48,260 nt of DNA from an uncultured Rubrobacteraceae bacterium (GCA_902806065.1 CADCVE010000020.1:1-48260), one strand, 5' to 3'; positions 1-9,234 are shown, counted from the first letter of the stretch. The notes: a model not told the origin generated them from the letters alone. Translations and numbers: made by a program.

Positions 1-647
1 GGGGATGTCCACCTGACTTTGGGGTTATACAGACCCGCCTCCCGCGCCAGACGAGACCACAACCCGGGTGGCTGATGCTTGTCCCACTCTATCATCGGGA
101 CGATCGGGTTCCTCAAACCAAGCATCGGAAAGAAGTTGTACCGGGAGCAGTCCGTAATAATTGCGCTCCCCCCGCTGCTAGTCAGCGAACCGACCTTCTC
201 GAAGATGTCGCGGTACACGGCCACGGCCTTTTCGCTGCGATGGAGCCGCCGGCAGGCCTCCTCGTCGAGGTGGTTGACGGAGTTGTGCAGGAGCACGACG
301 TCGAAGGTGCTGGCCCCGGGCTCATACTCCTGCAAGGCGACGGGAAATATCTTTACCCTGTTTCCGGTCCCGAGCCGCGCCCTGAGCATCTCGAACCTAT
401 CCTCGATGCCTGCGTTTGATCCCGACTGTATTGGTTCGAGGATTACTACCTCTCTCGCTCCCTTGAGGACGGCGAAGAACGCGAACAGGCCACACCCGCC
501 GCCAATGTCGAGCATCGTCTTGCCCTCGAAAGAGATCCCCTTGAAGAGGTAACCCAGGTAGGAGGCGAGCCCATTCGTACCACTGGCGAACAGGTTCTCC
601 CGTTCGATAAGGTCGAAGTACTCTTCGAGCGTCTCGGCTGGGGGCAT
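1..647 (-). CDS. SAM-dependent methyltransferase, partial (3' end outside window)
   Basis: A minus-strand frame is open from an ATG at 645-647 to the window edge, giving about 215 residues with no stop. It contains a class I methyltransferase motif I, LDIGGGCGLF (about residues 47-56), followed by the acidic strand VVILEP that usually binds the SAM ribose and a later VVLLHNSVNHL strand/motif IV. It is therefore a Rossmann-fold methyltransferase; the acceptor cannot be told. The only in-frame ATG is used as the start. No strong SD precedes it, and the frame is closed by a TAG about 70 bases upstream. It is divergent from the polysaccharide operon starting at 797 and may modify a sugar or lipid intermediate of that pathway, which is inference. 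The reading frame is intact as far as seen. Confidence 0.75.
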   Translation of the reverse strand, partial: MPPAETLEEYFDLIERENLFASGTNGLASYLGYLFKGISFEGKTMLDIGGGCGLFAFFAVLKGAREVVILEPIQSGSNAGIEDRFEMLRARLGTGNRVKIFPVALQEYEPGASTFDVVLLHNSVNHLDEEACRRLHRSEKAVAVYRDIFEKVGSLTSSGGSAIITDCSRYNFFPMLGLRNPIVPMIEWDKHQPPGLWSRLAREAGLYNPKVRWTS

Positions 648-796
648 ATGGTGTGGTTTTCCGATCTTTGGTTCCCAGATGGAGCCATCCAGACTAGCAC
701 CACGGGAAGCGAAAGACTATCGCGTCCCGAGCTTGACTCCTTGGGGCGGTGCTGCAAGACTCTTCTTCTGTGCTCCGGGATAACATCGAGGCGCCG

Positions 797-1711
797 ATGA
801 AGGTGCTGGTTACCGGCGGTCTAGGGGCCGTTGGTTCCAGGTTGGCGAGCGAGCTCAGGCGCCGGGGACACGAGGTGTGTGTCCTGGACCTCCCGCACCA
901 GGGGCACCTCCCGAACTACGTCCGGTGCGACGTGGGTAACTTCCGCCAACTGGAGCGCGTCTTTGAGGCCCACCGCTTCGACTACGTCTACCACCTCGCC
1001 GCCGAATTCGGGCGGTGGAACGGGGAGGACTTCTACGAGACGCTGTGGACGACCAATGCGGTCGGTACAAAGAACATGGTACGCCTGCAGAAGCGGCATC
1101 GTTTTCGGCTCATCCAATTCTCGAGCTCTGAAGTCTACGGTGACCACGAAGGCACTATGTCCGAGGACGTAACGAACGAGTACCCCATAAAACAACTAAA
1201 CGACTACGCGATGACCAAATGGGTCAACGAGATGCAAGTCATGAACTCGGCGGAGATGTTCGGTACCGAGACTGTTCGGGTCCGCCTCTTCAACACCTAC
1301 GGCCCCGGCGAGTACTACAGTCCCTACCGGAGCGCGTTGTGCATCTTTATGTACCGTGCCCTGCACGACCTCTCCTACACCGTCTACACCGGCCACCACC
1401 GGACCTCCACCTACGTCACCGACACCGCTCGCACCCTCGCCAACATCCCAGACAACTTCGTCCCCGGCGAGGTCTACAATGTCGGCGGCCTGGAGTACCA
1501 TGACATGAAAGAAGCCTCCGATACGGTCCTGGCGTACCTCGGTAAGGACGACTCTCTCGTCACCTACGAGAAAGGCGAGCCTTACACTACCAGAGACAAA
1601 AAAGTGGACGTCTCCAGGGCTATACGGGACCTCGGCCACAACCCGCGAGTCTCCCTGGAAGAGGGTATCCCCCTGACTATCGAGTGGATGAAGGACGTCT
1701 ACGCGAAGTAG
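797..1711 (+). CDS. NAD-dependent sugar epimerase/dehydratase (extended SDR)
   Basis: This 304-residue protein starts MKVLVTGGLGAVGSRL, the GxxGxxG nucleotide-binding motif of extended short-chain dehydrogenases at the extreme N-terminus. An earlier in-frame ATG at 749 would add 16 atypical residues, so 797 is preferred. Residues near 113 give SSSEVYG, and the catalytic YxxxK is YAMTK near residue 137, so the Ser/Tyr/Lys set is present. The family (UDP-glucose 4-epimerase, dTDP-glucose 4,6-dehydratase and relatives) converts nucleotide sugars in the cytoplasm using bound NAD. The exact substrate cannot be read from the sequence. It is the first gene of a co-directional block with a glycosyltransferase, a UDP-GlcNAc 2-epimerase and WecA/CapD-type proteins, so a role in making a surface-glycan sugar precursor is likely. 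Confidence 0.88.
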   Translation: MKVLVTGGLGAVGSRLASELRRRGHEVCVLDLPHQGHLPNYVRCDVGNFRQLERVFEAHRFDYVYHLAAEFGRWNGEDFYETLWTTNAVGTKNMVRLQKRHRFRLIQFSSSEVYGDHEGTMSEDVTNEYPIKQLNDYAMTKWVNEMQVMNSAEMFGTETVRVRLFNTYGPGEYYSPYRSALCIFMYRALHDLSYTVYTGHHRTSTYVTDTARTLANIPDNFVPGEVYNVGGLEYHDMKEASDTVLAYLGKDDSLVTYEKGEPYTTRDKKVDVSRAIRDLGHNPRVSLEEGIPLTIEWMKDVYAK

Positions 1712-1747
1712 AGCTAAGACCGGCGGCGGGGCAGGCATTCGCCCGTC

Positions 1748-2995
1748 GTGAAGGTCCTCATCTACACCCACTGCTTCTACCCCGAACACCTCTCGGCCCT
1801 GAGCAAACGCATGGGCGACCTCGCCAGAGAACTGGTCCGCGCAGGTTACCAGATCACTATCGTCACCGCGTTCCCCAACCACCCGTACGGGAAAGTCTAT
1901 CCTGGCTACGGCGGCTATTTGATGCGCGAGGAAGAGTGGGAGACGGGAGTGAGGGTGTTGCGTTGCTGGTCGTACGTCCGGCCGTTCGAGTGGGGTCTCA
2001 CACGCGTCCTGAACCAGGTCACTCTCATGGCTTCGATGCTCACCCTGGGTGGTTGGAGGCTCAGAGGCTACCGCGCCGACGTGGTAGTCGGCATCTCCCC
2101 GCCGCTCACAGCGGCACTAGCCGGAGTTTTGACGGCGAAGGTGCGGCGGGTCCCGTTCGTACTCGACGTCCAGGACCTCTGGCCCGAAGAGGCCGTCGCC
2201 GTCGGTGGGGTGCGTAGTCCGGTAGTCGTTCGGGTCTCCACCGCCGTTGCCCGGTTTCTGTACCGCAACTCCGCAAGAACCGTAGTCATCTCCGAAGGCT
2301 TCGCCCGCGCCATCACCGCCCAAGGGGGAGCGGCGGCCACCCTGCGCGTGCTGCCTAACTGGGTGAGGGAGGACGCCTTTGAGGTACGTGCGCCGGCCCG
2401 GCTGCCCGGTACCGGCTTCAAGGTGCTCTTCGCCGGTACTATGGGGTTGGCCCAGGGGCTCGAAGTGGCAATCGAAGCAGCCGAGAGGTTGGCGAAACGT
2501 GGGGTCTCCTTCATCTTCGTGGGCGAGGGGGTAGAGAAAGAGCGCCTGCGAGATGAAGCCCTGCGCCGGAGACTGGCGAACGTTTATTTCCTACCCGCCG
2601 TAGCCCAGGAGCAGCCACCGGCGGTGCTCGCGGCCGCCGACGCCCTGCTCGTCCACCTGCGCCCCGATGAAGTCTTCGAGAAGGTCATACCATCCAAGAC
2701 CTACGAGTACCTGGCGGCCGGTCGGCCCATCCTCATGGGGGTCTCCGGGGAAGCGGCCCGGCTTGTAAAGGGGGTGGGCGCCGGCATGACGTTCTCCTCT
2801 GGAGATCCGAATTCTCTCGTAGGGGTGGTGGAGAAACTGGCTTCTCTAGAGGAGTGGGAGCGTCGCGCGATGCGCGAGCGGGGGAGAGTCTACGCCCGGA
2901 AGAACTTCACGGCCGGCATACTGACCGCTCGTTATGGGCGGACGATTAGTGAGGTGGTGCGCGAGGCCGCCGGGGAGCCGCAAGAGGGTGACTAG
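1748..2995 (+). CDS. Glycosyltransferase family 4 (GT-B fold)
   Basis: A 415-residue protein with a GTG start, 36 bases after the epimerase. The N-terminal MKVLIYTHCFYPE and HPYG loops are typical of WbuB/WbnE-like GT4 enzymes that use a UDP-amino sugar. The C-terminal half holds the donor-binding Rossmann domain (GTMGLAQGLEVAIEAA, about 226-241) and the PSKTYEYLAAGRPIL segment (about 315-329), which carries the conserved Glu of the EX7E-like motif. It probably adds a sugar to an undecaprenyl-linked acceptor on the cytoplasmic side. No membrane segment is evident. Its last codons overlap the start of the next gene, which implies translational coupling to the UDP-GlcNAc 2-epimerase. Donor and acceptor are not determinable here. 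Confidence 0.9.
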   Translation: MKVLIYTHCFYPEHLSALSKRMGDLARELVRAGYQITIVTAFPNHPYGKVYPGYGGYLMREEEWETGVRVLRCWSYVRPFEWGLTRVLNQVTLMASMLTLGGWRLRGYRADVVVGISPPLTAALAGVLTAKVRRVPFVLDVQDLWPEEAVAVGGVRSPVVVRVSTAVARFLYRNSARTVVISEGFARAITAQGGAAATLRVLPNWVREDAFEVRAPARLPGTGFKVLFAGTMGLAQGLEVAIEAAERLAKRGVSFIFVGEGVEKERLRDEALRRRLANVYFLPAVAQEQPPAVLAAADALLVHLRPDEVFEKVIPSKTYEYLAAGRPILMGVSGEAARLVKGVGAGMTFSSGDPNSLVGVVEKLASLEEWERRAMRERGRVYARKNFTAGILTARYGRTISEVVREAAGEPQEGD

Positions 2996-4067
2996 AGTCC
3001 TGCTCGTCGCGGGCGCCCGGCCCAACTTCGTGAAGGTCGCCCCGGTTCTGCGGGCACTCGGAGCGTACCCGAAGTTCGAGACGAAGCTCGTGCATACCGG
3101 ACAGCACTACGACGACGCTATGAGCAAGGTCTTCTTCGAGGAGTTGGGTCTCCCGGACCCGGACATCCATCTGAGCGCCGGACCCGGGACGCAGGCGAGG
3201 CAGACCGCCAAAGTCATGGTCGCTTTCGAGGAGGTCGTCGCCGCGCAGAGCCCGGACCTCGTCGTCGTGGCCGGGGACGTAAACTCGACGTTGGCGTGTT
3301 CCCTGGTGGTCTCGAAGGCGGTAGTCCCACTCGCCCATGTGGAGGCCGGACTGCGTTCCCACGACCGCTCGATGCCCGAGGAGGTGAACCGTCTCGTTAC
3401 CGACTCGCTCGCGCAAATACTCTTCACCACCTCCTCCGACGCGAACGAGAACCTCCTGCGCGAAGGACATCCCCTGGAGAGCATCCACCTCGTCGGTAAT
3501 ACCATGATAGATACCCTCTCAAAGCACGAAGCGGCCGCCCGGAAGCGTGCCATTCGCGCGGAGTTGGGCCTACCGCCTGGCGGCTACCTCCTTGTCACCT
3601 TGCACCGGCCCGCCAACGTGGACGGCCCGGAGAAGCTGCGGGCTATCCTCAGGGCGCTCGCCGAAGCTCCCTTGCCTGTGGTCTTCCCGTTGCACCCCCG
3701 CACGGAGAAGACTGCCCGCGACGCCGGATTGAGTAACTTACTAGACAAAGCCGGGGCGACGCGGCCGCTAGGTTACCTGGACTTTTTGAGCCTGCAGATG
3801 AGCGCGGCTGTGGTCTTGACCGACTCCGGAGGGGTGCAGGAGGAGACGACGGCACTTGGGGTAGCGTGCCTTACTCTCCGGGAGAACACCGAGCGTCCGG
3901 TGACGATAAGCCACGGTACCAACCGGATCATTGGCGCGAACCCGGCGCGGATACTACCCGAGGTAAACAGGGTGCTAGAGGAGCCGCCTTCTCCGAGAGA
4001 AAGGCCGCCGATGTGGGACGGGCGGGCCGGGGAGCGTATAGCGGCGGTGCTCGACCGGTTATTCTGA
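2988..4067 (+). CDS. wecB: UDP-N-acetylglucosamine 2-epimerase (non-hydrolysing)
   Basis: The 359-residue protein beginning VTRVLLVAGARPNFVKVAPV is a clear WecB/MnaA homologue; the family is usually about 360-380 residues. It interconverts UDP-GlcNAc and UDP-ManNAc. Conserved segments seen are GARPNFVK, TGQHYD, VVAGDVNS, HVEAGLRS and DSGGVQEE (active-site and UDP-binding loops). The GTG at 2988 is preferred over an ATG at 2934 because the family starts just before the first beta strand. A GGGGAG lies 10 bases upstream, and the start overlaps the stop of the glycosyltransferase gene by 8 bases. ManNAc made here could go into a teichoic-acid-like or capsular polymer whose first sugar is loaded by the product of the gene at 5088. 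Confidence 0.93.
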   Translation: MTRVLLVAGARPNFVKVAPVLRALGAYPKFETKLVHTGQHYDDAMSKVFFEELGLPDPDIHLSAGPGTQARQTAKVMVAFEEVVAAQSPDLVVVAGDVNSTLACSLVVSKAVVPLAHVEAGLRSHDRSMPEEVNRLVTDSLAQILFTTSSDANENLLREGHPLESIHLVGNTMIDTLSKHEAAARKRAIRAELGLPPGGYLLVTLHRPANVDGPEKLRAILRALAEAPLPVVFPLHPRTEKTARDAGLSNLLDKAGATRPLGYLDFLSLQMSAAVVLTDSGGVQEETTALGVACLTLRENTERPVTISHGTNRIIGANPARILPEVNRVLEEPPSPRERPPMWDGRAGERIAAVLDRLF

Positions 4068-4218
4068 GGACCGCGTATACGTTTGGCCGAAATGGTAGGA
4101 TGCACCGGGAACGCAAGGGCGGAACCTACCAACAGTTCGCGACCGTAAGGCAGGGGGACGTGCGAACCCGAACATCCCGCATAAGTCGCACGAGCTGCCG
4201 CGCCTCGGGTAGCAGCCC

Positions 4219-5091
4219 GTGAGAGTGCTGGTCTCCGGCGCTACCGGGCTACTCGGCCAGGGTCTTCTCCGCCTCCTCCGCGAGAGCGGGGAGCACGAGG
4301 AGGTCCGTTGTCTCGTTCGCCGGACCAGCCTTACCTCGCGTCTCGGTGAGCTAGATACCATCTATGGCGACGCCGGAGACGCCGCCTCCATGGTCCGGGC
4401 GCTGCGCGGAGTAGACGCCTTCGTTCATATAGCAGGTATACAGTACACACCGCAAGTCTTGGAGGCTATGCGGGCGGCGGGTGTGGAGAGGCTCGTGATG
4501 GTGAGTAGTACGAGCGCTCACTCGCGGTTCGAGCTCCGGTCCGCGCCGCGGCTCACGAACGAGGCGTTGTTGGTGGGGAGTGGGCTACGTTGGACGGTGG
4601 TACGTCCCACCATGATCTACGGCTCCGAGTTGGACCACAATATGCACAAGCTCCTGCGCTTCCTCGACCGTTCACCCGTCTTTCCACTCTTCGGCAAGGG
4701 CGAAAACCTCTGGCAGCCTGTCTACTACGAGGACCTCGCGCGCGGCCTCTATGCCGCCCTGACAGTACCTGGTACAGAGGGCCGGATCTACGACCTCCCC
4801 GGCGCCCGTCCCCTGATGTACCTGCACCTCGTTCGGACGGCTGCCGCCGCCCTTGGCAAGAGAGTGCGTATCGTCCACGTACCGGCCGAGCCGGTACGCC
4901 GGGCATTACTGCTGACCGAGAGGCTCAGAGTGCCGTTGCCGGTAAGCTCCGAGCAAGTCTTGAGGCTGCGGGAGGACAAGGCCTATCCCTACGATGAGGC
5001 GAGGGAAGAGTTAGGGTATTCACCTCGCGGCTTCGAGGAGGGGATAGCGCTGGAGGTTAGGCGGCTGCGTGAGATCGGGTTGGTGAGATGA
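4219..5091 (+). CDS. NAD(P)-binding SDR/epimerase-like protein
   Basis: A 290-residue protein with a GTG start. The N-terminus MRVLVSGATGLLGQGLLRLL shows the TGxxGxxG Rossmann motif, and VVRPTMIYG resembles the substrate-binding segment of extended and atypical SDRs. The catalytic YxxxK is not obvious where expected (the region reads STSAHSRFEL), so it may be a binding or quinone-reductase-like (NmrA/complex I NDUFA9-type) member rather than a true epimerase. About 150 bases separate it from wecB, with no convincing gene between. Its stop overlaps the next start in an ATGA arrangement, so it is coupled to the WecA-like gene. A role in sugar or lipid-carrier modification is inferred from context only. 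Confidence 0.8.
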   Translation: MRVLVSGATGLLGQGLLRLLRESGEHEEVRCLVRRTSLTSRLGELDTIYGDAGDAASMVRALRGVDAFVHIAGIQYTPQVLEAMRAAGVERLVMVSSTSAHSRFELRSAPRLTNEALLVGSGLRWTVVRPTMIYGSELDHNMHKLLRFLDRSPVFPLFGKGENLWQPVYYEDLARGLYAALTVPGTEGRIYDLPGARPLMYLHLVRTAAAALGKRVRIVHVPAEPVRRALLLTERLRVPLPVSSEQVLRLREDKAYPYDEAREELGYSPRGFEEGIALEVRRLREIGLVR

Positions 5092-6098
5092 CTTCGGGGA
5101 CTGTCGTTGTCGCTGTGGGGGTGTCTTTCCTGGTGACGCTCGCCCTGGTACCTGTACTAGTACGGTTCGCTATCGGGCGAAACCTGCTCGATGTGCCGAA
5201 CGCTCGCAGCTCGCACGAGATACCAACCCCGAGGCTCGGTGGGCTCGCTGTGATCGCCGGTGTCTGGGCCGCCGCACCGTTTATGAGCGGCGGCTTCCTG
5301 GTGCTCATCGTCGCTACCCTGGCAGGTCTCGTCGGTGCCTTCGACGACTTCGTGGACTTGCGCTTCTGGATGAAGGCCGCCGGACAGACGGCGGCTGCAT
5401 TCGTCCTCTTGTTCCTTGCGCCGCCTCCGATCTGCGAAGCCGCCGGCCCTCTCTGGCCCGGGGCGCTCTTCCTTGGCGTGTTCTGGATAGTAGCGGTAAT
5501 GAACGCCTACAACTTCATGGACGGTATAGACGGGATAGCCGGCGGGACGGCTATCCTGAACGCGCTCTTCCTGGCCACGCTCGTCGGGGCTTCGGGGCTT
5601 GGGGTGGGGCTCGCGGCCCTGGCGTCGGCGGCGGGCGGGTTCATACTGTGGAACCTCAGCCCGGCGAGGATATTCTTGGGCGATTCGGGCAGCCACTTTA
5701 TCGGGTTCTTTCTCGGGGCGGTGACCCTGTACACGGAGCCTATCGGGGAGACCGGCAGCGCCTACAGTCCCTATCTGGCCTTCGTGGTCGCGGCGGCGGT
5801 CTTCACACCGTTCCTCTTCGACACGGCGTTTACGCTGGTGCGGCGGACGATAGCGCGTAAGAACGTCTTCTCGGCGCACCGGGAGCACGTCTATCAGAGG
5901 ATCACACCAGACCCGGCCAGGCATCGTCAGGTGAGCAACATATATTTCGCCCTCTCCGCCTTTTGCGGGCTCGCGGTCCTTCTCGCCTCCGGTGGCACGC
6001 CTTTAAGACTCCTCGTTGGGGCTGCTTCGATCTTCGGTTGCTGCCTCTTTATGGTGTTCCTGCCGCGCCTCGCGGGCGAAAGGGATTACGCCCGGTAA
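5088..6098 (+). CDS. Undecaprenyl-phosphate GlcNAc-1-phosphate transferase (WecA/TagO type)
   Basis: A 336-residue polytopic membrane protein of the MraY/WecA superfamily. Family motifs seen include the early basic/aspartate loop PTPRLGG, the Mg-binding DDFVD (about 86-90), NAYNFMDGIDGIAGG (about 143-157), FLGDSGSHF and a C-terminal HREHVYQR motif, which marks the WecA/TagO branch. About ten hydrophobic segments are evident. The enzyme transfers GlcNAc-1-phosphate (or a related sugar phosphate) from the UDP sugar to undecaprenyl phosphate at the inner face of the membrane and starts lipid-linked glycan synthesis. The ATGA overlap with the upstream gene indicates co-translation. The downstream CapD-like gene begins 34 bases later, consistent with one operon for a cell-wall or capsular polymer. 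Confidence 0.9.
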   Translation: MTSGTVVVAVGVSFLVTLALVPVLVRFAIGRNLLDVPNARSSHEIPTPRLGGLAVIAGVWAAAPFMSGGFLVLIVATLAGLVGAFDDFVDLRFWMKAAGQTAAAFVLLFLAPPPICEAAGPLWPGALFLGVFWIVAVMNAYNFMDGIDGIAGGTAILNALFLATLVGASGLGVGLAALASAAGGFILWNLSPARIFLGDSGSHFIGFFLGAVTLYTEPIGETGSAYSPYLAFVVAAAVFTPFLFDTAFTLVRRTIARKNVFSAHREHVYQRITPDPARHRQVSNIYFALSAFCGLAVLLASGGTPLRLLVGAASIFGCCLFMVFLPRLAGERDYAR

Positions 6099-6132
6099 GT
6101 ATCCGTCCTCGATAGAGTTTAAAATAGAGCCT

Positions 6133-8043
6133 ATGAGACGTAGAGGAGCCTTTGGACAGGCTTTGATGGACAGGTTGAGGGGCCTTGCAAGTATCTCGTC
6201 GGCGGGCGCACGGCGCGTGGCGGCGATGCTCGTGGACGCGTTGATAGTCCTGGAGTCGCTGGTCGTGGCACTCCTGTTCCGCTTCGACGCCCAGGTGCCG
6301 TCGGAGTTCTGGAGCAGGTTCTGGCCGTTCGCGGTGTTCTCGGCGGTGGTCTTCGTGGCGCTCCTCTTCGAGGGCGGGGTTTACCGCAATGTGCTCCGCT
6401 ACACCGGGGTGTACCAGGGTGTGAGGGTGGGGAGCGCTACGATGTTCGCTACTGGAATTCTCCTCATCGTCAACCTCACGATCGGCTCCGTGTCGGACCA
6501 GCCGGTGCCGTTGTCCGTGATCCTGGTCGGGAGCGTACTCGCCTTCGTGCAACTCGTGGTGGTGCGCCTATACCCGCGGGTGTTCTACGAGCTCTCGCTA
6601 AGGGAGATCAAGCAGAGCAGCCAGCGGGCTCTTATCGTCGGGGCGGACGAGGCGGGGGTCTCGCTCGCGAGGCAACTCTGGCGGACGCCGGACGCGGAGC
6701 TCACGCCCGTGGGCTTCGTGGACCATTCAAACGGGCGTATGCGCGGTGGGCAGATAGAGGGCATCTCTGTTTTGGGCGGGGTCGAGGACATAGAGCGGCT
6801 AGTGGTCGAGGAGGGAGTCGACCAGATCCTCATTGCTCTCCCCGAGGCGTCCTCCGATGAGATAAACCGCATCTGGCGTGAGTGCATAAAGACGCCGGCC
6901 GAGGTAAAGGTGGTCCCGAAGCTCACCGAGTTCCTCGGCGGCGGAGCCCTCCGCCTGCGCGAACTGCAGATCCAGGACCTGCTGGGTAGACAACCCGTGG
7001 ACATCGACCTCGGCGCTTTGACGGAGTTCGTGAGCGGCAAGCGCGTCCTGGTAACCGGGGCGGGTGGCAGCATCGGGAGCGAGCTTAGCCGCCAGATCTC
7101 CCGCCTCAACCCCGCACAACTGGTCCTGCTCGACCGTGACGAGAGCGCCCTGCATTACCTGAACGAGGAGCTCTCCCGTGAAGACTTCACGGACGCCGAG
7201 CTCGTTGTCTGCGACGTGACCAACCGGGATAAGGTGCATTCTCTGTTCGCGCGGCTGCAGCCCCACCTCGTCTTTCACGCCGCCGCTTACAAGCATGTCC
7301 CACTCATGGAGACGCACGCCTCGGAGGCCGTCTCCAACAACGTCGGCGGGACCTTGAGCGTGGCGCGCGCCGCCGGCCAGTTCGGGACGGAGAAGTTCAT
7401 CAACGTCTCCACTGACAAGGCCGTGCATCCGGTAAACGTAATGGGGGCGACCAAGCGCCTCTCGGAGATGCTCGTGCGCTCGGCAGCGGAGGAGTACCCG
7501 GAGACACTCTACGCTTCGGTGCGCTTCGGAAACGTGCTCGGGAGCCGGGGAAGCGTCGTGCCGACCTTCCAGCGTCAGATAGAGGCTGGAGGGCCAATAA
7601 CCGTCACCCACGAGGAGATGACGCGGTATTTCATGATCATCTCCGAGGCCGTCTCCCTGATCCTGCAGGCCGGTGCGATGGCCGACTCCTACGGTATCTA
7701 CGTCCTGGAGATGGGGCGTCCCGTAAGAATAGTAGATCTCGCGACCAAGATGATCGAGGTAATGGGCGCGAGGGGCGTGAAGATCAAATACATCGGCCTT
7801 CGCCCCGGCGAGAAGCTGCACGAAACTCTCTCTGAAGAGTCCGAACGGCGCGCCCCAACCGACCACGCGATGGTCTTCCGCCTCCTCCCCAAGAACCCGC
7901 CTCCCTCCGACCTTCTCGACGCCGCCGAAGAGATGACCTTCCTGGCCCGCGAAGGCGACGACGAAAAGACCCTCGAACTTCTCCGACGCGCCGTCCCGAA
8001 CTACCCGGTAGTCGAGAGCGCCGCCCCCCCTGGAATGCACTAA
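6133..8043 (+). CDS. Membrane polysaccharide biosynthesis NDP-sugar dehydratase/epimerase (CapD/WbpM/FlaA1 family)
   Basis: A 636-residue protein with the full architecture of long CapD/WbpM proteins. It has an N-terminal membrane domain of about four hydrophobic segments (to about residue 150), a first Rossmann domain (RALIVGADEAGVSLARQL) and a C-terminal catalytic SDR domain starting KRVLVTGAGGSIGSEL near residue 303. The cytoplasmic domain of this family carries out 4,6-dehydration/5-epimerisation of UDP-GlcNAc and feeds deoxyamino-sugar synthesis. SxxK/MxxxK variants replace YxxxK in this family, and the segment STDKAVHPVNVMGATKRLSE matches. The ATG at 6133 is chosen because upstream in-frame codons overlap the WecA-like gene; ATG 6163 is an alternative. 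It is the last gene of the block and is followed by a hairpin at 8055-8076. Confidence 0.9.
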   Translation: MRRRGAFGQALMDRLRGLASISSAGARRVAAMLVDALIVLESLVVALLFRFDAQVPSEFWSRFWPFAVFSAVVFVALLFEGGVYRNVLRYTGVYQGVRVGSATMFATGILLIVNLTIGSVSDQPVPLSVILVGSVLAFVQLVVVRLYPRVFYELSLREIKQSSQRALIVGADEAGVSLARQLWRTPDAELTPVGFVDHSNGRMRGGQIEGISVLGGVEDIERLVVEEGVDQILIALPEASSDEINRIWRECIKTPAEVKVVPKLTEFLGGGALRLRELQIQDLLGRQPVDIDLGALTEFVSGKRVLVTGAGGSIGSELSRQISRLNPAQLVLLDRDESALHYLNEELSREDFTDAELVVCDVTNRDKVHSLFARLQPHLVFHAAAYKHVPLMETHASEAVSNNVGGTLSVARAAGQFGTEKFINVSTDKAVHPVNVMGATKRLSEMLVRSAAEEYPETLYASVRFGNVLGSRGSVVPTFQRQIEAGGPITVTHEEMTRYFMIISEAVSLILQAGAMADSYGIYVLEMGRPVRIVDLATKMIEVMGARGVKIKYIGLRPGEKLHETLSEESERRAPTDHAMVFRLLPKNPPPSDLLDAAEEMTFLAREGDDEKTLELLRRAVPNYPVVESAAPPGMH

Positions 8044-8054
8044 GAGCAGCGGCT

Positions 8055-8076
8055 GCGCGTGGCCTCTCTCACGCGC
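8055..8076 (+). terminator. Hairpin after the polysaccharide operon (possible terminator)
   Basis: A perfect 7-bp inverted repeat GCGCGTG/CACGCGC with an 8-base loop lies 12 bases after the last gene of the operon. There is no T-run, so it would be a non-canonical terminator of the kind often proposed in high-GC genomes. Confidence 0.45.
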
Positions 8077-8497
8077 CCGAACTGCTTATCTGGCGGTCCC
8101 CACAACGGTGTTCCTGTGGGACTCTCCGGCCAGTGCTCTATCGCCCGAGCGTTTGGCCACTTCACTTGTAGGTTCCATACGTCTCCCTGTTTGCTCATCT
8201 TTTAATATGCGGTAGGGTATCTGACGGGCCTTCGCAGATATCATGGTGAAACGGCAGCGGCGCTTTTCAGGGTTTAGAATCCCGGTAGCAATATGGTGGG
8301 TATTACGGGGCGCCGCATCGTTGTCAGTTGACGGATACTGTTGATAAGCTAGAGGTATGAGCTGTGGCACAGTACTCGAAAACGCGGTTACACGGACCGC
8401 CACAGGATGTATGGAAGCTCGTGCGCTGCTGTAAGTGAGCGTAAGTGGAGGACTGTCTGTAGGTGTAATGCAAGATGCAACGGGGGGAAGAGAGGAT
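8077..8497. other. Intergenic region, about 420 bases
   Basis: No convincing gene is seen. A minus-strand open frame crosses it but lacks a recognisable protein pattern and runs into the start of the next real gene. The stretch is noticeably less GC-rich than the flanking genes (for example around 8200-8350), as expected for a promoter region. I could not assign a clear -35/-10 pair. Confidence 0.4.
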
Positions 8498-9169
8498 ATG
8501 TTAGACAAAAAGTTAGTGGAGGATAGGATCGCCGCGATCATAAGGTCGGAGTTCGCGCAGATGATCGGGGCTCTTGAGAGGGATCATCTGGAGTACCGTC
8601 GCCGGTTGAAGCTCAAGGAGGAGACCCGAAGCACGCTGGAGAAGCAAGAGGTAGCGGTGCAGAGGTTGCGCTCGGCCAGGATAGAGTTGAAGAAGCGCTT
8701 TTGGCAGGCATACTACGAGGAGGACGAGGCTGCTCTCTCCGAGATCGAGTCTGAGCGTAGAATCCTCGAGCGCGCCGAGAAGAAGGCGGAGAAATCTCTG
8801 GAGACAGCCCGCGCGGACTTCGAGCGAGCTGATTTCGACGAGGTCGCGGAGGGTTTCTTGCTGCGAACGAAGGCAAATATCGCGGAGGACCAGGCTACCC
8901 GCCACATAGATGCTATCGAGGCGGCGCTCGAAGACCTGCTCTCCGGTACGAGACAAGACATCGAGAAGGCCAGCCAGGCCCTACGCGATAACTACGCAGA
9001 GCCCAGCTTCGACACCGTCGAAGAGCGAGACGCCCACGTAACAAAGACCATGGAGATCCTGAACGCCGTCACCGAGAGCTACGCTCCGGGCTCCCGCTGG
9101 CGACGCGCCCGGCACACCCGAAAAACCCCCAAGCGAAAGATCCTGGCAAAGATACTGCGCACCTCATAG
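8498..9169 (+). CDS. Coiled-coil protein of unknown function
   Basis: A 223-residue protein very rich in Glu, Arg, Lys and Ala with heptad-like spacing through most of its length (about residues 20-150), so a long coiled coil is predicted. The C-terminal about 25 residues are strongly basic (RWRRARHTRKTPKRK), suggesting contact with nucleic acid or the membrane surface. No signal peptide, membrane segment or enzyme motif is visible. The ATG at 8498 is chosen because AGAGG lies just upstream; earlier in-frame starts at 8435 and 8468 have no good SD. It stands alone between an operon end and a convergent gene, and a strong 10-bp hairpin at 9208-9234 follows. I do not recognise the family; a cytosolic structural or regulatory role is only a guess. 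Confidence 0.75.
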   Translation: MLDKKLVEDRIAAIIRSEFAQMIGALERDHLEYRRRLKLKEETRSTLEKQEVAVQRLRSARIELKKRFWQAYYEEDEAALSEIESERRILERAEKKAEKSLETARADFERADFDEVAEGFLLRTKANIAEDQATRHIDAIEAALEDLLSGTRQDIEKASQALRDNYAEPSFDTVEERDAHVTKTMEILNAVTESYAPGSRWRRARHTRKTPKRKILAKILRTS

Positions 9170-9207
9170 CTCTAAATACTGAACAGGCCACGATAATTAC
9201 CGTTAGT

Positions 9208-9234
9208 GACCGGTCGGCTCGCCCCCGACCGGTC
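9208..9234. terminator. Strong hairpin between convergent genes (bidirectional terminator)
   Basis: A perfect 10-bp stem (GACCGGTCGG/CCGACCGGTC) with a 7-base loop lies 38 bases after the coiled-coil gene and between it and the convergent membrane-protein gene at 9372-9593. There is no long T-run. Its location suits a shared terminator for both strands. Confidence 0.6.

Noticed and set aside
6799-8040. Long minus-strand open frame opposite the CapD-like gene
   Set aside because: It is the mirror of a well-supported gene in GC-rich DNA and has His/Gly/Val-rich noise without any family pattern.
8086-8541. Minus-strand open frame in the gap before the coiled-coil gene
   Set aside because: No recognisable motif, no SD, and it overlaps the start of a better-supported gene.
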